Counted from the stretch's first letter, positions 8,749 to 16,740 are shown. The stretch: DNA of 38,918 nucleotides from Candidatus Saccharimonadales bacterium (GCA_025449905.1 JANWIN010000010.1:1-38918); one strand, 5' to 3'. Translations and numbers: made by a program. Notes: generated by a model from the sequence alone, not told the origin.

Positions 8749-9505
8749 TTATAAGCCGATCATTGTATTTTAGTAGACTATCTGTCAGCTCAGAATCTTT
8801 AGCCCACTCTGCCCAAGCGTAAACATCTTTTGGAATGCATTTGGAGTTAAAACCTCGCTTATCCGGGAACACGAAAGTCCACCACAAATTAAAACGCGGA
8901 TCATCACCATAGACAGCGTCTCTTATGGTGTGGTAATCAATACCGGCAGCTTCACAAGCATCATATAACTCCTGGCACTGGGCTACCTTAAAGGCAATAG
9001 CCCGGTTTTCAGTCAATTTTATAATCTCGGCTTCTAGAGCTGTGACCTGGCGAATTGAAACATTGGCGTTATAAACTCCATGATAAAGTTCAATAAGCTT
9101 TCGCCTGTCGGCCGGATCACCGCCAATAATTAAAAACTGCCGCATGGTCGGGTCAAGCATTGGATGGTTAGGTGTTTCACCCAAGTATTCCGGCTGAAAA
9201 ACAATCCGCTTGCCGGTTTTTTTCTTCCAGCGGTCAGTGTCACCGGGATTTATTGTAGAGCGTATAACAATTAACTCCTCGGGGCTATCCTCGACAACCT
9301 TTTCAACAATTGAAGTATCTAATTTTCCTTTTTTTAATGGCGTCGGCACACAGACAAAGCCAATATCGGCGACTTCTGTGCTATATAGATTATTTTCCGG
9401 GTCATGAACTAGGGCATTTGGAAATAGGGTGCTCATAGCCTTACCCACCCAGCCGTGGCCAATAATTTTTACTCTCGATTCAATTACTCCAGCAAAATCA
9501 CTCAT
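8732..9505 (-). CDS. UDP-glucose/GDP-mannose 6-dehydrogenase-like protein, compact form
   Basis: VKIIGHGWVGKAM, GFVCVPTPLKKGKLDTSIV, STINPGDTD, QPEYLGE, catalytic-type Cys in GFNSKCIPKDVYAW; ends shortly after, apparently lacking the C-terminal UDP-binding domain. Confidence 0.75.
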   Translation of the reverse strand: MSDFAGVIESRVKIIGHGWVGKAMSTLFPNALVHDPENNLYSTEVADIGFVCVPTPLKKGKLDTSIVEKVVEDSPEELIVIRSTINPGDTDRWKKKTGKRIVFQPEYLGETPNHPMLDPTMRQFLIIGGDPADRRKLIELYHGVYNANVSIRQVTALEAEIIKLTENRAIAFKVAQCQELYDACEAAGIDYHTIRDAVYGDDPRFNLWWTFVFPDKRGFNSKCIPKDVYAWAEWAKDSELTDSLLKYNDRLINAKPA

Positions 9506-9729
9506 AAAACTACGTAATCCTTTCCGCTTAAGTCCCCCTCACTTAATATCCAGTCATACAGTTCGCCATCTGGTTTATGTAACCTTAGGCGACTGTCGGC
9601 TAACACACCATAATAATCGAGGTTGTTCCACTCTAACTTGGTAACAGATTTACCGGCTAATAGTTCGGTTACGGCCTCAGCGAAGTCTAGTTGCTTGGTT
9701 TTAGTAGGGGGTGGGGATGTTTTAGTCAT
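9502..9729 (-). CDS. DUF2829 / Tad2-like small protein (candidate anti-Thoeris family)
   Basis: LDFAEAVTELLAGKSVTKLEWNN...LRLHKPDGELYDWILSEGDLSGKDYVVL matches the family pattern F.EAL..L..GK.V.R.GWN ... DG...W..S..DLLA.DW.V from memory. Confidence 0.6.
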   Translation of the reverse strand: MTKTSPPPTKTKQLDFAEAVTELLAGKSVTKLEWNNLDYYGVLADSRLRLHKPDGELYDWILSEGDLSGKDYVVL

Positions 9730-9878
9730 CTACTTGGGCTCGTCGTAGTTTTTATTTGTTTTTTTAAGTAGTCGTCAATAGCTCGCCTGATGTGTTCACT
9801 AACTGTAAGGTTTTGTTTTGCTAGCTCCCTCAGACTTATAAGCTCATTCTTACTCAACCAGAAGCTATATTGAATCAT
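9726..9878 (-). CDS. Ribbon-helix-helix (CopG/Arc-like) small DNA-binding protein, 50 aa, first gene of the operon
   Basis: MIQYSFWLSKNELISLRELAKQNLTVSEHIRRAIDDYLKKQIKTTTSPSR*; ATGA overlap with the DUF2829-like gene; absent from the ORF track (<60 aa). Confidence 0.7.
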   Translation of the reverse strand: MIQYSFWLSKNELISLRELAKQNLTVSEHIRRAIDDYLKKQIKTTTSPSR

Positions 9879-9896
9879 ATATACATTGTATATATG
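9876..9896. promoter_or_regulatory. 21-bp perfect inverted repeat CATATATACA-T-TGTATATATG over the -10 and start codon of the RHH operon
   Basis: 10-bp perfect arms with 1-nt spacer; overlaps -10 TACAAT (9885-9890) and the ATG at 9878. The -35 TTGATT is at 9908-9913 (17-bp spacer). Confidence 0.7.
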
Positions 9897-9976
9897 TGCT
9901 TATGCTAAATCAATATACTTATGCACAGTTTGCATAACTTTATTTTAAAAAGCTAAACTATAAACCTAAAAAAACT

Positions 9977-10267
9977 CTACTGGCCGTCTTCGATCCAAAA
10001 AGTCATACCACTGCCGCCACTGCCAAGACCGGTTTGAATCCATAGATAAGGCGTAGAAGCACTGGGTTGCTTGCTCTGAATATAAATGGGTGTTGAGCTA
10101 ACACCTAAGTTTGCTCTAGCTCCTTCGATGGTGGTGGCGCCGGTACCACCTCGATTTACGCCGATAGTTTTATGCGTTCCGTCCGAGTTGTGCTCAATCC
10201 TTAGGTAATTGTTAAGTATTTCACCCCATTGACCATCATCACCACCGGGAATCGGTAATCGTGCCAT
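9977..10267 (-). CDS. Short phage tail-fibre-like protein
   Basis: MARLPIPGGDDGQWGEILNNYLRIEHNSDGTHK...GVNRGGTGATTIEGARANLG, typical tail-fibre motifs; strong SD (AAGGAG). Confidence 0.65.
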   Translation of the reverse strand: MARLPIPGGDDGQWGEILNNYLRIEHNSDGTHKTIGVNRGGTGATTIEGARANLGVSSTPIYIQSKQPSASTPYLWIQTGLGSGGSGMTFWIEDGQ

Positions 10268-10278
10268 ATTAACTCCTT

Positions 10279-10587
10279 TTAACTATTTGCCTTTTCGCCA
10301 TAACCTTGTTGGCCATAACCCTGGCCTTCAGTTGGTTGATTTGATTCCGTCTGACTAAGCGGATGTTTCATATCGTTAATGCTTTGTTTGATTTCTCTAG
10401 CCGATCGAGTTACCTCTTGGCCAATTTCCTTCAGGGATTTGTCATTTTTACCGTCAGTAAAACCGTCTTTTAAAGCGCCGGCCGATTCACCCAAAGTTTT
10501 TGATAACTTAGGCAGTTTCTCGTGACCGAAAAATAACAAGACTATTAACAGTATTACTAGTAGCTCAGGTTGTCCGATGCCAAACAT
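10279..10587 (-). CDS. tatA: Sec-independent translocase TatA-family protein
   Basis: MFGIGQPELLVILLIVLLFFGHEKLPKLSKTLGESAGALKDGF: N-terminal TM, FGxxKLP hinge, amphipathic helix. Confidence 0.85.
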   Translation of the reverse strand: MFGIGQPELLVILLIVLLFFGHEKLPKLSKTLGESAGALKDGFTDGKNDKSLKEIGQEVTRSAREIKQSINDMKHPLSQTESNQPTEGQGYGQQGYGEKANS

Positions 10588-10705
10588 ATTTATCCAATTT
10601 TTATTATTAAGGTTATCCTTAGCTATATTACCATAAGCTTAAATAAATACTAGTGCAAGCTCTCTATGCTACAATTAAAAAGGCCATTCAAAAAGCCAAA
10701 CTGCA

Positions 10706-10912
10706 ATGGATTTAGGACTACCCGAACTTCTAATAATCTTGGTTATAGTAGTGCTGTTATTTGGCAGCACTCGCCTACCTAAACTTTCACGCAGTCTTGG
10801 CCAATCAATCAGAGAATTGCGCGAGGGACTTGTTGGTAAAGAACCACCGCCCAAGAACGAAGAAAACAAGGGCCACAAATCTAGCGAGGGCAACAATACC
10901 AAAGAAGCTTAA
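10706..10912 (+). CDS. Sec-independent translocase TatA/TatB-family protein
   Basis: MDLGLPELLIILVIVVLLFGSTRLPKLSRSLGQSIRELREGL. Confidence 0.85.
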   Translation: MDLGLPELLIILVIVVLLFGSTRLPKLSRSLGQSIRELREGLVGKEPPPKNEENKGHKSSEGNNTKEA

Positions 10913-10946
10913 AAATCAAAACCTGTTAGCAAAAAGCTAAAAACTT

Positions 10947-11891
10947 ATGAAACAAAAAACTAAAAACATAGATCACAAAACAACGCAGCCTATTAAAAGT
11001 GCCGAAATCAAATCGGTTGGTGAGCACGTTAAAGAACTGCGCCGGCGAGTTATGTACGTGGTGGCTACCCTGTTATTTGTAAGTATTATCGGCTTTTTTA
11101 TGCACGAAACACTGTTTACTATAATTACCCGCCCCTTGCACCAACAGCTTTACTACACCACTCCAGCTGGCGGTTTTAATGCCATCATAAAAATCTCGAT
11201 TATTTTCGGTTTTATTGTCACTGCCCCAGTCTTAATTTATCAACTGGGCAAGTTTTTAAATCCGGCGTTCAAACGTCGTATTCATGCTGCACCAATTATC
11301 TTTTTCTCAACCTTTTTGGCTTTGTCCGGAGTAGCCTTTGCCTACTTTGTCAGTTTGCCGGCCGCCCTGCACTTTTTGGCCAACGTCGACAGCAAAAACC
11401 TGCAATCTATCATTACCATAAACGAATATTTAAATTTCCTAGCCGCCTATTTGGTTGGCTTTGCACTGCTCTTCCAAGTGCCGCTAGTGATGATTTTTAT
11501 AAACCGTATTAAACCGCAAAAACCAGGACGATTGATGCGTATTCAGCGCTGGGTATTCTTAGTTAGCTTTATTGCAGCTGCCATCTTAACACCGACACCT
11601 GATCCTATGAATCAGGTCATTATGGCCGCTCCAATAATTTTGCTTTACCAGTTTTCGGTCATTCTTATTTGGTTTATAAATCGTAAAAAGTTTATGAAGC
11701 CGGCTACTTCGATTGCCAAGCCTAAACCTAGCCGCAAACTCAAAACTAAGTCAATCGCTAAACCAGTAGCTAAGCCGCGGATACCGGCTCCGGTTATGGG
11801 TTCAGCTGCCATTCGGCCGCATGTAGCTGTAATTCCACTTTCACAGTTCATTGTAGACATCTACAACTTGCCGCGAAACCCGGCGGTTTAA
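10947..11891 (+). CDS. tatC: Sec-independent translocase TatC with a basic/proline-rich C-terminal extension
   Basis: VGEHVKELRRRVMYVVATLLFVSIIGFFMHETLF... multi-TM, FLNPAFKRR, AAILTPTPDPMNQ; extension KPKPSRKLKTKSIAKPVAKPRIPAP. Confidence 0.88.
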   Translation: MKQKTKNIDHKTTQPIKSAEIKSVGEHVKELRRRVMYVVATLLFVSIIGFFMHETLFTIITRPLHQQLYYTTPAGGFNAIIKISIIFGFIVTAPVLIYQLGKFLNPAFKRRIHAAPIIFFSTFLALSGVAFAYFVSLPAALHFLANVDSKNLQSIITINEYLNFLAAYLVGFALLFQVPLVMIFINRIKPQKPGRLMRIQRWVFLVSFIAAAILTPTPDPMNQVIMAAPIILLYQFSVILIWFINRKKFMKPATSIAKPKPSRKLKTKSIAKPVAKPRIPAPVMGSAAIRPHVAVIPLSQFIVDIYNLPRNPAV

Positions 11892-13004
11892 AATTGGTGA
11901 ACTGATTGACTTTGCTTTTTGACGCTGAGTTAAAACCACTTCTGGCTGTCCGTCGGCATTTAATCGGGCAAAGAACAAGTGCGCATCTATCACATCTTGC
12001 ACAATAGTTTCTATTCGAGTTGATTCAGGCTGAAATTCATCGCCAATTGTGAAACTTTTGCTTCTAAAAGCCCTTTTAACCTGTCTCTTAGCGTACAACC
12101 AATAAATTACTTGACGCCTGGCCTTTTTTTCCTCCACTCCTTTAACTTCACCTTCTCGCTCGCCTGGCAGATACGGATCAATCAATAGAACACAATCCCT
12201 GCCGTTGCGAAACATTTGATCAAAGCCGTAGTCAAAATCTTCATTACCACCCATTGGCACAAACTTACCATTTATTTCAATCGATCCGGCTAAACCATTG
12301 TCAGTAAGCCCAGAAAATCTGGCGTCCGGTGATACTATTGAACAAGTATTGTTGGGGAAGACACCATTTAAATTCTCTAAACTTAAGTCCTCAGTTCCTT
12401 CTATCACTCTGTCAATTAAACCGACGTCGTGAACATCAGCCACCAATGAACCAACCATGGCCAATTTATTTGGTTTTTTCTCTTGCCATTTGTCATAAAC
12501 GATTCTCATGCCTGAAAGCTGCCTCAACAGCTCACTTAATTTGTTACCCAAATCTGCACTGGTAAAGATATAATTTGCAACTTCCTGTTTGAGTTCACCA
12601 TCATCAATTATTGAATTAAGCATATCGGCATAACTAAAATCGCCTTTAGCCCTACTCTCAGCCTCCTTAATCATACCTTGGCCATGGTCAGCTCTTCTTT
12701 TAGCCTTTTCTTGATCAGCTCTAACCACTTTTAAGCCAGATTCTGACAATATGTTCTGACCATATTCCTCCAAGTCAGAATTAGTAATAACGACTAATTT
12801 GGGAGAAAGTTCTCCTAATTGTCCCTTTAAGTATTCGTCTAAATCTTTAACTGTTTCGACTTGCCGTCTGAATATTTCTTCGCTTTCCTGGTCAAATTGC
12901 CCAATTTTAAACACGCGAATACCAACTGCACTCTGCGATAAGTCCACTAATAATACTTCAGGAAATCTTAGCTCTGGGGAATTCATATCAATGCTTGACA
13001 ACAA
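11841..13004 (-). CDS. Uncharacterised protein, convergent with and overlapping the tatC 3' end
   Basis: Long ORF of plausible composition; likely start MNSPELRF. No family recognised. Confidence 0.6.
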   Translation of the reverse strand: MLSSIDMNSPELRFPEVLLVDLSQSAVGIRVFKIGQFDQESEEIFRRQVETVKDLDEYLKGQLGELSPKLVVITNSDLEEYGQNILSESGLKVVRADQEKAKRRADHGQGMIKEAESRAKGDFSYADMLNSIIDDGELKQEVANYIFTSADLGNKLSELLRQLSGMRIVYDKWQEKKPNKLAMVGSLVADVHDVGLIDRVIEGTEDLSLENLNGVFPNNTCSIVSPDARFSGLTDNGLAGSIEINGKFVPMGGNEDFDYGFDQMFRNGRDCVLLIDPYLPGEREGEVKGVEEKKARRQVIYWLYAKRQVKRAFRSKSFTIGDEFQPESTRIETIVQDVIDAHLFFARLNADGQPEVVLTQRQKAKSISSPILNRRVSRQVVDVYNEL

Positions 13005-13066
13005 TTTCCCACCAGTTCAGTCAGGTAATCTTAGAATAAAAATAAAAGAGTGTCAAAGATTTAGTC

Positions 13067-13156
13067 TGGCGGAGGAGGCGAGATTCGAACTCGCGACAGA
13101 GTTTCCCCTGCACTACTTTTCGAGAGTAGCGCCTTAAACCACTCGGCCACTCCTCC
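13067..13156 (-). tRNA. tRNA-Ser(CGA), CCA encoded
   Basis: GGAGGAGTGGCCGAGTGGTTTAAGGCGCTACTCTCGAAAAGTAGTGCAGGGGAAACTCTGTCGCGAGTTCGAATCTCGCCTCCTCCGCCA: 7-bp acceptor stem, CTCGAAA anticodon loop, long variable arm, GTTCGAATC T-loop. Confidence 0.96.
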
Positions 13157-13182
13157 AGGCTAGATTATAAAGCTTTTAGCAA

Positions 13183-13626
13183 TTACTTTTTGTACCTCGC
13201 TAGTTGGTGACGCCTAATATCTTCCGAGTAAGTAGTTAGCTCTAGGTTGGACAGGCGGTTATCGCTGTTGTTGTCGTTAATATGGTGGACAACTTCAGCA
13301 CCGGTAAGCTTGCGGCCTAAGTGTTGTTCCATAACCACCCGGTGCTCTAGAACTCGTTCGTCTTTGGAAATCCATAAGCAAATATAGCCTTCTTTGGTAA
13401 TCTGCCTTCCACCCTTCCAGTTGGGGCTGTCTTGGCCCCGAAGCCATTTTCGGTTTTTGACAACAATGGCTCGCTTTTGCTCAGGGGTGTATTTCTTTAA
13501 TAGATACTGGCGAACAGTCTCACGGTTAGTGCCGACTTTGGCAACAATTTCGCTTATCATGGCACCGCCCTCAAATAATCGGTAAATTTGATTAATCTTC
13601 TGGGGGGTCATAGGTGTCTGTGCCAT
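13183..13626 (-). CDS. HNH endonuclease with N-terminal HTH-like region
   Basis: LEHRVVMEQHLGRKLTGAEVVHHINDNNSDNRLSNLELTT (phage-type HNH core). Confidence 0.85.
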   Translation of the reverse strand: MAQTPMTPQKINQIYRLFEGGAMISEIVAKVGTNRETVRQYLLKKYTPEQKRAIVVKNRKWLRGQDSPNWKGGRQITKEGYICLWISKDERVLEHRVVMEQHLGRKLTGAEVVHHINDNNSDNRLSNLELTTYSEDIRRHQLARYKK

Positions 13627-13627
13627 C

Positions 13628-15619
13628 TCAGCCTACCCCCAACATCGGAAAGAAAGTTGTTGTATCAGGCGTGGGCGGCGCACTCGGCGATGGTGAAGCG
13701 GACTCTGAGCTGGACGTCGAAGCTGACTCCGAGACAGAGGCACTAGCACTCTCACTAGTGCTGGCACTGCTACTCGGACTAACAGAAGCACTAACACTAG
13801 CACTTGGCGACATCGACTCACTGGCACTACTACTCGGTGACATACTGGCACTAGTCGAAGAACTAGGTGAAGTTGAGCTACTCGGGCTTTCAGAGGAACT
13901 GGTGCTACTAGAGGGGCTAACACTGGCTGACTCTGACGAAGACGGACTGCTGCTTGAGCTTGGGCTAATAGATTCACTAGCACTACTACTTGGTGAAGTG
14001 CTAGCTGACGGACTGATAGACGCACTAGCACTGGAACTTGGCGACAACGAACCACTTGGGCTGATAGACGCACTAGCGCTAGAAGATGGTGATACAGATG
14101 CACTGGCACTACTACTCGGACTAATCGAAGCACTAGATGATGATGAGGGGCTTGTCGAAGCCGAAGGACTAACCGACGCACTTGCACTTGAGCTTGGTGA
14201 TGTACTGGATGATGGGCTAACAGAAGCACTAATGCTTGAACTCGGCGAAGTTGAGCCACTAGGACTAATACTGGCGCTGGCTGATGAACTAGGGCTAACG
14301 CTGGCCGATGCACTACTACTAGGGCTTAAACTCGCACTCGGACTTTGTGAAGCTGAGGGACTAGTAGACGATGATCCAACCGACGGCGAAGCCGAACTAG
14401 ACGGCGACACACTGGCACTAAGACTGGAACTCGGACTCAGGGACGATGAAGGACTAACAGAAGCTGAAGGCGACACACTGGCACTGGCTGATGAGCTAGG
14501 TGATGTACTAGCACTTGGAGAAACTCCTGATGCTGGAAGATTAAAACTATCAAAATGTATGGTGCCTGGACTTGGTTCGGATTGAGTTGTTGCACCGGCA
14601 AGCAAAGTATAGAGGCCGTAAACTGGGAAAAGATTACTGACAAGTTCAGTAGCTCGGTTTGTCCAAGACACACCATCACTAGAAGTATCCCAATAAACTG
14701 TTCCACTGCTTTCACGTATCCGCCACCACAAGTGAGTTGAATTGCTATAGGTAACTGAGTAGATGTTAGTGCCAACTGAAGCAACATATTTTTGGGCATA
14801 TAAAGTACCGCCCCGTTGTATCCATTGAACTTGGTTACCAGGAGAGGTGTGAGCTAGCGCCAAGACGGCAAATGAATCCGTCGAGGTGTTGCACATAGTC
14901 GGGACTTTCACATGGGCATAGCTTGAGGTTAAATCATGTAGATTGCTCTCATACCAGGCGTAATTAATACCGCTAGTAGAGACCGCTAGGTTAATTACTA
15001 ATTCACCGCCGGTTTCAACGTAAGTACTGGCTGAACTGAAATTAAATGGCCATTTTGACGTATCGGTACTGTTGTCATTGAAGTTATCGGTCAAAGTCTC
15101 CATTAAAGAAAATGAGCCAGGGCTAGGACTCGGTGAAACTGAAGTACTAGGACTTATTGACGAACTAGGTGAACGAGAGGCACTAGGGCTGAGTGAGGAA
15201 CTGGGACTAAGTGAAGCTGAAGGCGACAGCGATGCAGAAGAACTGGATGATGGGCTTATCGATGCACTAACCGAACTAGACGGACTTAGTGAAGAGCTTG
15301 GACTGATTGATGCACTAGCACTAGAACTAGGTGAAGTTGAAGCGCTAGGCGACAAGCTGGCACTAGGACTAAGTGAGGAGCTGGCTGAACTACTAGGCGA
15401 GACGCTACGACTAACGGAACTGGATGGGCTGATTGACGCCGATGGCGAAGTGCTGGCGCTTGGCGAAACGCTAGCACTAACTGATGATGAAGGGCTGACA
15501 GAAGCTGACGGACTGAGGCTAGCCGATGGCGAACTACCTTCTTGAAGAATAATCTTACTACTGCCATCTTCTTGTAGTATGAAAGACGAGCCGTCTTCTT
15601 GTAATAGGAAGTCAGCCAT
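13628..15619 (-). CDS. Ser/Pro (SPS) repeat fibre/adhesin-like protein with a central ConA/lectin-like beta domain
   Basis: MADFLLQEDGSSFILQEDGSSKIILQEGSSPSASLSPSAS... then TLTDNFNDNSTDTSKWPFNF...VYWDTSSDGVSWTN...GTIHFDSFNL, then SPS repeats, C-terminus DTTTFFPMLGVG. Confidence 0.85.
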   Translation of the reverse strand: MADFLLQEDGSSFILQEDGSSKIILQEGSSPSASLSPSASVSPSSSVSASVSPSASTSPSASISPSSSVSRSVSPSSSASSSLSPSASLSPSASTSPSSSASASISPSSSLSPSSSVSASISPSSSSSASLSPSASLSPSSSLSPSASRSPSSSISPSTSVSPSPSPGSFSLMETLTDNFNDNSTDTSKWPFNFSSASTYVETGGELVINLAVSTSGINYAWYESNLHDLTSSYAHVKVPTMCNTSTDSFAVLALAHTSPGNQVQWIQRGGTLYAQKYVASVGTNIYSVTYSNSTHLWWRIRESSGTVYWDTSSDGVSWTNRATELVSNLFPVYGLYTLLAGATTQSEPSPGTIHFDSFNLPASGVSPSASTSPSSSASASVSPSASVSPSSSLSPSSSLSASVSPSSSASPSVGSSSTSPSASQSPSASLSPSSSASASVSPSSSASASISPSGSTSPSSSISASVSPSSSTSPSSSASASVSPSASTSPSSSSSASISPSSSASASVSPSSSASASISPSGSLSPSSSASASISPSASTSPSSSASESISPSSSSSPSSSESASVSPSSSTSSSESPSSSTSPSSSTSASMSPSSSASESMSPSASVSASVSPSSSASTSESASASVSESASTSSSESASPSPSAPPTPDTTTFFPMLGVG
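13680..15530 (-). repeat. Low-complexity SPSxSxSxS coding repeat (two blocks flanking the central domain)
   Basis: Dense degenerate Ser/Pro repeats at roughly 13680-14520 and 15110-15530. Confidence 0.85.
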
Positions 15620-15660
15620 TACTGACTCATCGGACTATTTAATAAATTTTTTATTAGACA

Positions 15661-16167
15661 TTACGCAGTCCTTTGCCAGCGATATACCACAACGTAAGGC
15701 TGGAGGTTGTTGTGGGCTCCGCCGCCACCCGTGGTGAGTGCGCCCCCGCCATCAGTCCCGTTACCTGTCGCGTTACCCGCCGCTGCCGCCTTGTTTGCAC
15801 CGCCCGTCGAGTTGAGCCGCAGGCTCACGTCGTGCGTGTGTGCTGGCATCTCCGCCGTGGTAAGTGTGTGTGTTTTTGCACCACCTGTTTCCCCTAATAC
15901 GTCAAACTCGGTTTGCCCACCGTCAATAGCAACAGTTACTCGACCAGTACCTAGTGCCGACCAAGTACCCATACCGAATAAGGTGGCTGGACTTGTAGAA
16001 ACATTTAATTCAACAATTATTCCTACTGGATATATCAGCCCCAATATACTTGCTAGAGTTACTTTTTGGGTTGCTGGAGTGCCACCCGGGTCATCTACAA
16101 TAGCTAATATATCGGTGGTAATCGGACTGGTATTTTCTGATAATTGAGTGATTTTCTGGTCTGCCAT
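15661..16167 (-). CDS. Phage tail collar / microcystin-dependent-like protein
   Basis: MADQKITQLSENTSPITTDILAIVDDPGGTPATQKVTLASIL...GETGGAKTHTLTTAEMPAHTHDVSL...HNNLQPYVVVYRWQRTA. Confidence 0.85.
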   Translation of the reverse strand: MADQKITQLSENTSPITTDILAIVDDPGGTPATQKVTLASILGLIYPVGIIVELNVSTSPATLFGMGTWSALGTGRVTVAIDGGQTEFDVLGETGGAKTHTLTTAEMPAHTHDVSLRLNSTGGANKAAAAGNATGNGTDGGGALTTGGGGAHNNLQPYVVVYRWQRTA

Positions 16168-16206
16168 CGTATTCTCCTTAACCTAATATCTTATAATCAC
16201 TGTTAT

Positions 16207-16235
16207 ATTTTACATTCCTTGTGGACTAATAGCAA
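16207..16235 (-). promoter_or_regulatory. Fibre-module promoter copy 3 (-35 TTGCTA, 17 bp, -10 TAAAAT)
   Basis: Minus-strand reading TTATGATTGCTATTAGTCCACAAGGAATGTAAAATATAACAGTGAT; about 40 bp upstream of the collar gene with SD AAGGAG. Confidence 0.7.
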
Positions 16236-16347
16236 TCATAAATATTAGAGTCTGATCAGATATATTTCGCTTGCCTAAGTTTACCTAGCATCAAAGGAGG
16301 ACGATATCCCACCTCCTACACCACGCTTAAACGTGTAAAATAAGATC

Positions 16348-16740
16348 ATGGCTGACAGTATTTTTACAAAGATAATCAAAGGCGAAATTCCCAGCTACAA
16401 AGTTTATGAAGACGATAAAACCATCGCCTTTTTACCATTAAAACCTACTGCTAAGGGGCGTGTGCTGGTGGTACCCAAAGTCCAGGTTGACAAGTTCTAT
16501 GATCTGCCCGACGAAGATTATCAAGCTTTAATGGCTACAGTTAAAAAAGTTGCTAAGCGAGTTGAACAAACCATTGAAGCTAAAAGAGTTGGTGTCCAAA
16601 TAGTTGGTCTTGATGTGCCTCATGTTCACGTACACGTTCTAGCTTTTGACACGCCAGATGAATTTAGACAATTTGAAAGTGAAGTTCCGGAATGGACTTC
16701 TGAACAGTTGGCTGCCTTGGCCAAAAAACTGGCCTTCTAA
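16348..16740 (+). CDS. HIT (histidine triad) family hydrolase
   Basis: IFTKIIKGEIPSYKVYEDD...HVHVHVLAF. Confidence 0.93.
   Translation: MADSIFTKIIKGEIPSYKVYEDDKTIAFLPLKPTAKGRVLVVPKVQVDKFYDLPDEDYQALMATVKKVAKRVEQTIEAKRVGVQIVGLDVPHVHVHVLAFDTPDEFRQFESEVPEWTSEQLAALAKKLAF

Noticed and set aside
10675-10902. Minus-strand ORF opposite the + strand tatA
   Set aside because: Antisense to a clear TatA gene; no independent support.
11161-11180. CCAGCTGGCGG in tatC as a second copy of the argS palindrome
   Set aside because: Only a partial match without the left arm; encodes ordinary TPAGGF in a conserved region.
13067-13626. tRNA-Ser as an attachment site for a prophage carrying the HNH and fibre genes
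   Set aside because: No integrase seen and no duplicate of the tRNA 3' end noticed in the window.
13614-14585. 323-aa + strand ORF (Leu/Asp/Glu/Gly-rich) and the related 15072-15545 ORF
   Set aside because: Antisense shadow of the SPS repeat gene; the codon periodicity of TCN/AGY/CCN keeps the opposite strand open.
13680-15530. CRISPR array
   Set aside because: Repeats are degenerate, coding and lack unique spacers; no cas genes.
1-16167. Complete prophage
   Set aside because: No terminase, portal, capsid, integrase or lysis genes recognised; only tail-like and modification genes, interrupted by tat genes and a tRNA.
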